A stretch of 64,000 nucleotides of DNA from positions 5,338-69,337 of the forward strand of contig JBGCGC010000007.1 of NCBI GenBank assembly GCA_045110475.1. Direction: 5' to 3'. Position numbers and translations under genes: made by a program. Below, one piece after another: positions 27,417 to 34,787 of the stretch. Within the stretch, counting starts at the first letter, position 1. Every line of letters begins with the position of its first letter. This DNA comes from Granulosicoccus sp045110475 (GTDB lineage: Bacteria; Pseudomonadota; Gammaproteobacteria; Granulosicoccales; Granulosicoccaceae). The notes under the pieces were generated by a model that searched no databases, was not told the origin of the DNA, and saw only the letters and a list, made by a program, of their open reading frames with translations.

Positions 27417-28324
27417 CTTACTTCACCAAATAGCCCGTTGGGCCGGATGTATAACGCAAGTATGATAATGAGAAACGGTATTGCTGGCTTGTAGCCCGTT
27501 GGTATGAACACTAAGGCAAGGCTGGAAGCCAGACCGACAAGCAAGCCACCGAGTGCCGCACCGTAGATGCTACCAATACCACCAACGATGGCGGCCGCAA
27601 ACAGAGAGAGCACCAAATCGCGACCCATGACAGGACTTAACTGATTATTCAGCGCGTAGCAAACGCCAGCAACAGCCGCAAGGCCACCACCGATAAGCCA
27701 TGCCAGCCTTATCATGGCAGCAAGGTTGATCCCATTGATCTGGGCAAGTGAGGGATTTTCAGACACGGCAAGCAGTGCATAGCCTACAGAGGTTTTTGTG
27801 ATGAATAGATGCAGAAGCACCATAACCACAAGCGTAATAGCGAGTATAAAAAGCTGATCCGCCTTGACCAGAAGCAAAGGATCTGAACTTATCATCATTG
27901 CAAAGGCAATATCGTTGTTGTAATGCGTGGATTTCAAACCGTAGACCAGGCCAATCACATTACGAATAATCAGGGCTATACCGAATGAGGCAAACACCAT
28001 GGTCAAGGGGCCTGCGTTGTCTCGCAGTCGCTTGAATATCAGCCTGTCAATAATGGCTGCCACAGCACCGGTAATGAGCAAGGCCATCACCATGGACAAC
28101 ATCAGGGACACACTGATACTGAGAGCTGGCAACTTGCTGGCGAGTACAGACGATACTGCAACTATGGTTTGATCCAGCGTCAGGGTGAAATAGGCGCCGA
28201 GCGATATCAGCTCCGCGTGTGAGAAGTTGGCAAATCGCAAAATGTGCATGATCAATGTCAGGCCGATAGCACCCAACGATAATATTGATCCGACAAGAAT
28301 GCCGTCAAAGAGACTTTGCAGCAT
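27413..28324 (-). CDS. livH: Branched-chain amino acid-type ABC transporter permease LivH
   Basis: From ATG 28324 (MLQSLFDGILVGSILSLGAIGLTLIM) the product has 303 residues, the LivH norm; the open frame extends 26 codons further but into livF. Diagnostic are the first helix, FANFSHAELISLGAY, and GYALLAVSENPSLAQINGIN, the cytoplasmic loop that contacts the ATPases. The 20-nt overlap with livF indicates coupled translation. Confidence 0.92.
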   Translation of the reverse strand: MLQSLFDGILVGSILSLGAIGLTLIMHILRFANFSHAELISLGAYFTLTLDQTIVAVSSVLASKLPALSISVSLMLSMVMALLITGAVAAIIDRLIFKRLRDNAGPLTMVFASFGIALIIRNVIGLVYGLKSTHYNNDIAFAMMISSDPLLLVKADQLFILAITLVVMVLLHLFITKTSVGYALLAVSENPSLAQINGINLAAMIRLAWLIGGGLAAVAGVCYALNNQLSPVMGRDLVLSLFAAAIVGGIGSIYGAALGGLLVGLASSLALVFIPTGYKPAIPFLIIILALYIRPNGLFGEVR

Positions 28325-29051
28325 ATGACTCCTTGCGACTTGCGCCCAGATAGATCTCCCCCAATACCGGATCGTCCAGCAAGGCTCTGGCATCACCTTC
28401 ATGCTGGTTACGCCCTTCCGCCAGCACGTAAGCTCTATCGGATACTCGTAGCGCAGCTTTTACGTTTTGCTCCACCATGAGTATTGTCACACCACTTCCG
28501 GCGATAGCCTTCAACATGCCCAGGACGTCCACGGCCGCCTTGGGCGACAATCCGGCACTGGGTTCGTCCAGCAGCAACAACGAAGGTTCGGCAATCAGGG
28601 CCATGGCAATTGCCAGCAGCTGCCGCTGCCCTCCAGACAGCGAGCCCGCCCTGCTCTTGAACTTGTCATCCAGTACAGGAAATGTCTGCTTCATCGCGTG
28701 CATGCGCGCACTCTTGTTACCACGACAACGTCTCGCCGCGAGCAACAGATTTTGCTCGATCGTCATGCTACGAAAAATGTTGTCCAGTTGCGGCACAAAA
28801 GCGACACCGGATTGTGACAATGTATCTGGCCGTATCCCCGTAATCACCGACTCTCCAAAACAAATTCTGCCACTTTCAATTCGGAGTAGCCCGGCAATTG
28901 ATTTCAATAAAGTGGACTTACCTGCACCGTTGGGTCCCACGATACAGACGATTTCTGCTGTATTGGCAGTCACGCAAACATCCTGAATGATGGGCATACC
29001 ACGAACGTAACCGGCACTGAGTGAATCGACAACAAGCGTTGATCTACTCAC
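28305..29051 (-). CDS. livF: Branched-chain amino acid-type ABC transporter ATPase LivF
   Basis: A 248-residue ABC ATPase with Walker A GPNGAGKST, Q-loop FVPQLDNIF, signature LSGGQRQLLAIAMAL, Walker B LLLLDEPSAGLSP and the switch His position replaced by Gln in MVEQNV, as is usual in LivF (VEQN). Order livG-livF-livH-livM-livK is complete. Overlaps livG by 4 nt. Confidence 0.93.
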   Translation of the reverse strand: MSRSTLVVDSLSAGYVRGMPIIQDVCVTANTAEIVCIVGPNGAGKSTLLKSIAGLLRIESGRICFGESVITGIRPDTLSQSGVAFVPQLDNIFRSMTIEQNLLLAARRCRGNKSARMHAMKQTFPVLDDKFKSRAGSLSGGQRQLLAIAMALIAEPSLLLLDEPSAGLSPKAAVDVLGMLKAIAGSGVTILMVEQNVKAALRVSDRAYVLAEGRNQHEGDARALLDDPVLGEIYLGASRKESYAAKSL

Positions 29052-29833
29052 TGGACTAATTGACTCGCATCACCGAGATAGCTATCCAGCAGCTCGTTAC
29101 ACTCAATAACCTGTGAGGCATCTCCCTCAAAGATCACGCGGCCATTGGCCATCGCAATAATCGGATTACAGTGTTGCATCACCAGATCCATATTGTGCTC
29201 AATGATAATAAAGGTGATGCCGTCATCGTTTAAGGCATGAACTTTTTCCAGTAAAAGTGCAGTCAATGCGGGGTTAACGCCAGCGGCAGGTTCATCGAGT
29301 AAAATCAACTCCGGATTCCCCATCAGCACGCGAGCCAACTCAAGCAATTTTTGCTGCCCACCCGACAAGTTACCTGCGGCAATCTGCGCCACTGTACCAA
29401 GTGTTGTGAATTCGAGAACATCTAAGGCGCGTTGCAGGTGCGCCGCCTCCTGACGCTGAATGGCAGCTCGCCTGAACACCGTTGCCCAGACCGTCTCACC
29501 CAACTGATCTGGGGCTGCGAGCATGAGGTTGTCCAGTACCGTCATGTCAGGAAAGGGCTGCGGAATCTGGAACGTCCTGGCAAGCCCCTGCCTGAATACC
29601 TTGTCAGCAGAACAGCCTCCAAGAGGGACGCCATTGAAAATGATGTTACCGCTGTCAGCCTGCGTTTCTCCAGCGAGCGTATCGAATAGTGTGGACTTAC
29701 CCGCCCCATTGGGGCCAATCAATCCCGTTATCGAACCTCTTTTGATATCCAGTGATACCTTGTCGACTGCTGTGAGTGGACCAAAGTGCTTGCTTAGCGA
29801 CTCAATACGTAAATGGGTTGCGTGGGTGCTCAT
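29048..29833 (-). CDS. livG: Branched-chain amino acid-type ABC transporter ATPase LivG
   Basis: A 261-residue ABC ATPase with Walker A GPNGAGKSTLFD, signature LSGGQQKLLELARVL, Walker B LILLDEPAAGVNP and switch IIIEHNMDLVM. The LARTFQIPQPFPDMTVLDNLMLA segment is typical of LivG. Its ATG overlaps the stop of the upstream aldo/keto reductase, tying the transporter translationally to that enzyme. Confidence 0.93.
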   Translation of the reverse strand: MSTHATHLRIESLSKHFGPLTAVDKVSLDIKRGSITGLIGPNGAGKSTLFDTLAGETQADSGNIIFNGVPLGGCSADKVFRQGLARTFQIPQPFPDMTVLDNLMLAAPDQLGETVWATVFRRAAIQRQEAAHLQRALDVLEFTTLGTVAQIAAGNLSGGQQKLLELARVLMGNPELILLDEPAAGVNPALTALLLEKVHALNDDGITFIIIEHNMDLVMQHCNPIIAMANGRVIFEGDASQVIECNELLDSYLGDASQLVQ

Positions 29834-30879
29834 GTACGATTGAGGTTGTACTTCATGATGCTGCCATGCGGACCGGTTCTGTCGCGTTCAAGCTCGTACA
29901 CGGTACCGTTTGGGCCGGTGCGCGATGCCAATACAGTCTCGATGGCTCGCCTGTTATCATCGCTTAGATCAAAATTGACCGCTGCAAGCGTATCGCTGAT
30001 ATTAGCGGCTGTTCTGGCGCCGATGATGATAGCCGCAACGTCAGATTGATTCAGCATATACCGTGCAGCTACGGCCGATAGCGGCACCGAATGCTCCTGA
30101 CCGATGATATTCAGGGTTTGCATGAGTTCCTGAAAAAGATCCCAGCCCCCGAAGTCTTCGATGATTAATCGATATTTGATCAACGAGCGATTCTCAAACT
30201 GAAAGCCTGGATCACTCTCCCCCAACCAGCGCACAGTGAGAAAGCCACCTGCCAGCACACCGTAACAAAAAATCTTGAGTCGGTTAGTGCGACACCACTG
30301 ACTGAACTCTCCCCTGGGACGTTGGTCCAGCAAGGAATACTGAACCTGCGCTGACACCATATCGAACTCATGATCGACAAACCCTTGCATGTCATGCTGA
30401 TTCCAGTTGGTACAGCCAAGATAGCGAATTTTCCCCTTACGCTGTAGATCCTTGAGAACACGCAGACTCTCCAGCGGGTCACCCAGCGACAGATCCCACC
30501 AGTAGAATTGCACCAGATGCAGACGTTCAAGATTCAGCCGCTTGAGCGAACGGTCCACAATAGACTCAAGTTCTTTATGCGTAACCGTTGAAAGCCTTTC
30601 AAGATCTGGAACCAGCTTGGTATGCACCTGAATGTGCTCATCAACATCAAACGCCTGACGCAACCTGAGCGCGTTGATTGCCTCGCCAATCATTTCCTCG
30701 ACACCAGTATAGATATCGGCACAATCAAATGTCGTAATCCCATTATCGACAAAGGTAAGCATGTCGGCAATTGCCTTGCGTCGATCAAACGCTCCATGTC
30801 CACCGGCCAATTGCCATCCACCTTTAATAATGCGGCTGATGGAATAGCCAGGCCTCAGTTCTGTTTGTGGCGATGTCAT
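29830..30879 (-). CDS. Aldo/keto reductase with a Tyr at the catalytic-His position
   Basis: A 349-residue aldo/keto reductase, related to the N-terminal domain of the fusion protein at 23688-25163. Asp52 and Tyr57 (FDCADIYTG) and Lys88 (VHTKLVP) of the tetrad are present, but the fourth residue lies in LVQFYWWDL, with Tyr126 where the paralogue has His127 (LLQLHWWN). Such a change is known to favour different chemistry in some AKR subgroups, so the activity is uncertain. C-terminal FCYGVLAGGFL and AAIIIGARTAANI are conserved. It sits between the cox accessory genes and livG. Confidence 0.87.
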   Translation of the reverse strand: MTSPQTELRPGYSISRIIKGGWQLAGGHGAFDRRKAIADMLTFVDNGITTFDCADIYTGVEEMIGEAINALRLRQAFDVDEHIQVHTKLVPDLERLSTVTHKELESIVDRSLKRLNLERLHLVQFYWWDLSLGDPLESLRVLKDLQRKGKIRYLGCTNWNQHDMQGFVDHEFDMVSAQVQYSLLDQRPRGEFSQWCRTNRLKIFCYGVLAGGFLTVRWLGESDPGFQFENRSLIKYRLIIEDFGGWDLFQELMQTLNIIGQEHSVPLSAVAARYMLNQSDVAAIIIGARTAANISDTLAAVNFDLSDDNRRAIETVLASRTGPNGTVYELERDRTGPHGSIMKYNLNRT

Positions 30880-30896
30880 AAGTGAGTCAGGCTGAT

Positions 30897-31289
30897 CTAT
30901 CTTTCAGGTTTGTCCCAATGCGCCGTGCCACGAAATTCGGGTAAACCTGTGGTTTGAGCGTGCGTAAAGGCTCGTTTGCCTGTACGGGTTATGAGGAATC
31001 GGCCACCACAATGCGGATCCGGACAGGCAATTTCAGTATCCGTCGTCATCCAGTCATGCTCACTGGTCTGTCGTTGCCTTGCCGGGAGCAGTGGCAATAG
31101 CGCTGCCAATGGATACAACGGAAATTTACCGCTCGGGCCAAATATCAGGTTCTCGCCCTGCATTAAAAAATACTGACCCGGCTGGTGATCACAGACCATG
31201 GGTTTACTGGTGCCCACAACCTCAACCTTGAGATCATAGAGCCAGAATGTATCGTCAGTATTCATACCGTTTGGTCCAGCATAATACAC
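30897..31289 (-). CDS. TIGR04076-like small protein
   Basis: A 130-residue protein (ATG 31265, giving 122 residues, is an equally good start). It reads YDLKVEVVGTSKPMVCDHQPGQYFLMQGENLIF, then PLYPLAALLPLLPARQR, and a later CPDPHCGGRFLITRTG. The layout (K-V-x-V, a Cys, G-x-x-F, aliphatic P-x-x-x-x-L-x-P) matches the TIGR04076 family of unknown function. The three cysteines could bind a metal. It lies 63 nt after coxG and 17 nt before the aldo/keto reductase. Confidence 0.65.
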   Translation of the reverse strand: MYYAGPNGMNTDDTFWLYDLKVEVVGTSKPMVCDHQPGQYFLMQGENLIFGPSGKFPLYPLAALLPLLPARQRQTSEHDWMTTDTEIACPDPHCGGRFLITRTGKRAFTHAQTTGLPEFRGTAHWDKPER

Positions 31290-31352
31290 TTTAATGTCTC
31301 ACAGTATTCACCAACAATCCACTGCCCGATAGTAAACCCTTAACACCGATTT

Positions 31353-31808
31353 TCAGACAGGCGACACATCGTTTCCCACAGCCTCCTCAAAATTGGCGAA
31401 AAATTTCTTGGCCAGTCGCTTGGTTGTACCTTCCATCAGCCGGCTTCCCACCTGTGCAAGCTTACCCGTCACATCAATGGTCACCACATAGGCAAGCAAG
31501 GTTCCACCGTCTTGTTCGGTCAGGGTCACGTTGGCGCCACCGTTGGCAAAACCTGCTATGCCTGCATCGCCCTTACCGCTGAGGTTGAACTTTGCCGGAC
31601 CTTCACTGGGATCCAGCGTCACATCACTTTGAAAGCTCGCCTTAACCGGTCCGAACTTTACCACCACGGTTGCCTCCATCTGCGTGTCACTGTGCTTGAT
31701 CAGTTCTTCGCAACCCGGAATGCTTTGCTGCAGAATATCAGGATCATTCAAGGCCTTGAAAACGATGTCTACAGGCAGTGGAATCACTACTTCTTCGTGG
31801 AGTTCCAT
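31353..31808 (-). CDS. coxG: CoxG-type SRPBCC protein (carbon monoxide dehydrogenase subunit G)
   Basis: A 151-residue SRPBCC-fold protein of the CoxG family, opening MELHEEVVIPLPVDIVFKALNDPDILQQSIPGCEEL, whose P-G-C-E motif is characteristic, and with DVTGKLAQVGSRLMEGTTKRLAKKFFANFE near the C-terminus. In carboxidotrophs CoxG is implicated in recruiting CO dehydrogenase to the cytoplasmic membrane. Here the protein ends soon after the SRPBCC core, without the C-terminal extension and hydrophobic anchor that longer CoxG proteins carry. Confidence 0.88.
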   Translation of the reverse strand: MELHEEVVIPLPVDIVFKALNDPDILQQSIPGCEELIKHSDTQMEATVVVKFGPVKASFQSDVTLDPSEGPAKFNLSGKGDAGIAGFANGGANVTLTEQDGGTLLAYVVTIDVTGKLAQVGSRLMEGTTKRLAKKFFANFEEAVGNDVSPV

Positions 31809-31840
31809 AATATTGCTCTTCAGTTTGTGAGAGTAAGTTG

Positions 31841-32659
31841 TCAGGGTGTTTGTACTTTTGCAAGGCGTCTGATTTGCACTAGTTCAGCCATGATGGACAG
31901 TGCAATTTCGTCCGGTGTCACACCGCCAATATCCAGCCCTGCGGGTCCTTTGATACGTTCCAGCGTGTCACTGGCATGCGCTTGCTCTTTTAGCTTGTTT
32001 TTTAAATGGGCTGTTTTTCGATGGCTACCAACAAAACCGATGTATCGAGACTGCACAGCCAGCGAAGCGTTCAGCGCTTTCAGATCGCCTGCGCCCTGCG
32101 TGGCAACCACGATATATCGATGCGCGTGTTCCACAGGCACCTCGTTCCATTGTCGATAGCAATTAAGCGATGCCTCAACCATCGCTTGCTCGTTACTGCC
32201 AACGCGCGATACCGTGAAATTGAAAAGCGCGGCCAATGTGCAAACGGATGCCGCTACCGGACTGGCACCGATGACAATCAGCTCCGGATTGGCCAAATAG
32301 GGTTCGATAAACAGCTCCATCGAGCCCTTGCTGGGGCACAGATTCGCGGCTAGCCATCGTCCATCGACTTCGTCACCTGCGTTTATTCCCTGCTCCATCA
32401 AGACCTCTTCAGGCTGTATGGATACCAGACGCGGCTGCCCGTCGGCAATCGAATCAACCGCCGCCTTGATCACGGCACTGCGTGTACAGCCACCACCGAT
32501 CCACCCGTCAACAATAGCGCCATCTTGATCAATAATCGCCTTAGCGCCGGGCTTGGCAGCAGTCACTGATAAGGTTCTGACTACGGTGGCAACCGCAAAC
32601 GAATTGCCATCGTGTTGCATACGATGAACGATATCGTTGATGTCAGTGCTTGAGTTCAT
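31841..32659 (-). CDS. coxF: XdhC/CoxF family molybdoenzyme maturation factor
   Basis: A 272-residue XdhC/CoxI-family protein: N-terminal domain with FAVATVVRTLSVTAAKPGAKAIIDQDG and GWIGGGCTRSAVIKAA, followed by a Rossmann-like domain (ELIVIGASPVAASVCTLA, YIGFVGSHRKTAHL) and GLDIGGVTPDEIALSIMAELV at the end. These factors bind and sulfurate or insert molybdenum cofactor in xanthine-oxidase-family enzymes. Position between coxE and coxG agrees with a role in making the Mo-Cu centre of CoxL. Confidence 0.88.
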   Translation of the reverse strand: MNSSTDINDIVHRMQHDGNSFAVATVVRTLSVTAAKPGAKAIIDQDGAIVDGWIGGGCTRSAVIKAAVDSIADGQPRLVSIQPEEVLMEQGINAGDEVDGRWLAANLCPSKGSMELFIEPYLANPELIVIGASPVAASVCTLAALFNFTVSRVGSNEQAMVEASLNCYRQWNEVPVEHAHRYIVVATQGAGDLKALNASLAVQSRYIGFVGSHRKTAHLKNKLKEQAHASDTLERIKGPAGLDIGGVTPDEIALSIMAELVQIRRLAKVQTP

Positions 32660-32680
32660 GACATTTCTGATAATGGCGGG

Positions 32681-33868
32681 CTACAGTGAAGCCAGATGCG
32701 GCTCGAGTGCTGCAAGGCTCTCAAGCGTATTAGCCGCGGCAAACAAATCCAGATAAGGCAAAGCCGTAGCCATACCCTGTGCAACGGGTTCGTAGTCTTT
32801 CCAGCCTTTAAGTGGATTGAGCCAGATTATGCGACATCCGCGTTTTTTCAGACGGGCCAGAGCGTTGCCAATCAGCTCGGGAGGGTCGGTGTCATAGCCG
32901 TCTGAAAAGATAATAACCACGCTACGTCCGTTTACGCTGTTAGCCGCGTACTGCTGATTGAAAAGCTGCAAGCTTGCCCCGATGCGGGTGCCTCCACCAA
33001 ATCCCTGCGCCATGAGAGAGAGCCGGTTTATCGCACGCAAGGTGTCAGAATCGCGCATGACATCGCTAACTTGCATGAGGCTGGTATGGAATAAATAGGC
33101 CTCGGTGCGTTGATCTCGACTTACCAGTCCTTTGAGGAAAGCCAGAAACACCCGTGAATACACCATCATGGAACCTGAGACATCAAGCAAGGCCACAATA
33201 TTTACTGGCCGTGTTGGTCGCTGTTGCCGAAACAGATGCAGAGGGTCGCCACCGGTGGCAATACTGGCACGCATGACCTTGCGCATATTCAATGCAGAAC
33301 CACGCTGAGCTGCGCGTCGCCGGCGTGAGCGTTTGTCACGCATGGATTCAGCCAGCACTTTAGCCACCTTCTCTGCTCGTTCCAGCGCCTCCGGTGTCAT
33401 CATCTCGCGCAAATCCACCTTGTCGATATTGCGAATGCGTGAGCCTGTCAATTTACCTTCACCGCCGTGTGAGGCATCGTCACCTTCACCGTTATCGGCT
33501 TCGTCCAGCTCACCAGCACCGGTGCTGGCACTTTCACCGTTCGTCGCCTGACCCATCGACTTTTGCAAAGCATGCGACTCTGGCTCATGCCGGCGACGAA
33601 CGCTGAATTTTTCATGGCCTCCATTCAGCCAGTACGCCTCGAATAGATCATCAAACTGAATGAACGCATCGGCATCACTGACGCACACCGCCTTGCAAGC
33701 CATCCGGACGTCATCGGGATTCAATACATCGAGCGAGCACAACGCACTCAGGGTATAACGAAACTCATCAGCACCCACCGGCACACCATTGTCACGCAAA
33801 TGCGCCATAAAACCTTGCATTCGCTCGCTGATACTGTCAGCAGCCTGGATGAATCTCGTGCTTTTCAT
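32681..33868 (-). CDS. coxE: CoxE-like VWA domain protein
   Basis: A 395-residue protein with an acidic, Gly/Ser-rich disordered middle (about 100-145, GAGELDEADNGEGDDASHGG) and a C-terminal VWA domain with MIDAS motif LLDVSGSMM, then a second motif in VIIFSDGYDTDPPELIG. It is read directly after coxD (adjacent stop and start). The MoxR ATPase-VWA pair is known to act in post-translational assembly of the [CuSMoO2] centre of CO dehydrogenase. Confidence 0.9.
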   Translation of the reverse strand: MKSTRFIQAADSISERMQGFMAHLRDNGVPVGADEFRYTLSALCSLDVLNPDDVRMACKAVCVSDADAFIQFDDLFEAYWLNGGHEKFSVRRRHEPESHALQKSMGQATNGESASTGAGELDEADNGEGDDASHGGEGKLTGSRIRNIDKVDLREMMTPEALERAEKVAKVLAESMRDKRSRRRRAAQRGSALNMRKVMRASIATGGDPLHLFRQQRPTRPVNIVALLDVSGSMMVYSRVFLAFLKGLVSRDQRTEAYLFHTSLMQVSDVMRDSDTLRAINRLSLMAQGFGGGTRIGASLQLFNQQYAANSVNGRSVVIIFSDGYDTDPPELIGNALARLKKRGCRIIWLNPLKGWKDYEPVAQGMATALPYLDLFAAANTLESLAALEPHLASL

Positions 33869-34756
33869 CTATACCAGTTTTCCAGCCAGACGCTGCACAA
33901 CCTCGGTGGGCATCTGGCCGTTATCGGCTTGCGTTTTTAACAGGCACACTAATGATGCCTGCAATACTTGCGGATCGTCGGTGATGTCCGCAACACCCAG
34001 CCCACACAGTGCGGCAGCCCAGTCAAGCATCTCCGCAATACCCGGTTTTTTTTCCAGATCCTCTTTGCGCAATGCCTGAACGAAGCCCACAATCTGCGTT
34101 GCAAGCCGTGCGTCGATGTTCGGTTCGCGCTTGTTGAGGATGGCAAGCTCCATGGCCTTGTCCGGATAACCGACAAAACTGTATAGACAGCGCCTGCGCA
34201 GCGCATCTGATAGATCACGCGTACCGTTGGATGTGAGAATCACCTGCGGTACCGATGTCGCCTTGATCGTACCAAGCTCCGGTATGGTTATCTGAAAATC
34301 AGACAGCAGCTCAAGCAGATAGGCCTCAAACTCTTCGTCGGCACGATCGACCTCGTCAATAAGCAGTACCGGTGCCGTTTGCTGTGTGATGGCCTCAAGC
34401 AACGGGCGTTGAAGCAGGTATTTATCCGAGAATATGTGCGCATCTGCCTCATCAATTGACAAACCACGATCGCTTGCTGCACGCACACTTAGCAGTTGTC
34501 TCTGGTAATTCCACTCATAGATTGCGGCACTGGCATCAAGCCCTTCATAGCATTGCAGACGAATCAAGCGGCTGTTTTGCCACTGCGACAGCGTCTTGGC
34601 AATTTCTGTCTTGCCGACCCCGGCGGCGCCTTCAAGCAGCAGAGGCCGACCGAGCTTCAAAGACAGATGCAATGCCATTGCCAGCTCATCACTGGCAATG
34701 TACGCATGCTGCGCCAGATCACTCTGCAGTGACTGCCACGTTATATCAGCTTGCAT
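33869..34756 (-). CDS. coxD: CoxD-like MoxR family AAA+ ATPase
   Basis: A 295-residue MoxR-type AAA+ ATPase: Walker A EGAAGVGKTEIAK, Walker B VLLIDEVDRADEEFEAYLLE, sensor 1 VILTSNGTRDLSDALRRRCLY. In Afipia carboxidovorans the homologue CoxD is a chaperone-like ATPase needed to build the Mo-Cu active site. It follows coxL by 31 nt and abuts coxE. Confidence 0.92.
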   Translation of the reverse strand: MQADITWQSLQSDLAQHAYIASDELAMALHLSLKLGRPLLLEGAAGVGKTEIAKTLSQWQNSRLIRLQCYEGLDASAAIYEWNYQRQLLSVRAASDRGLSIDEADAHIFSDKYLLQRPLLEAITQQTAPVLLIDEVDRADEEFEAYLLELLSDFQITIPELGTIKATSVPQVILTSNGTRDLSDALRRRCLYSFVGYPDKAMELAILNKREPNIDARLATQIVGFVQALRKEDLEKKPGIAEMLDWAAALCGLGVADITDDPQVLQASLVCLLKTQADNGQMPTEVVQRLAGKLV

Positions 34757-34787
34757 CGTTGAGCATGCTCGCCCTTAAGTCAGCTAA

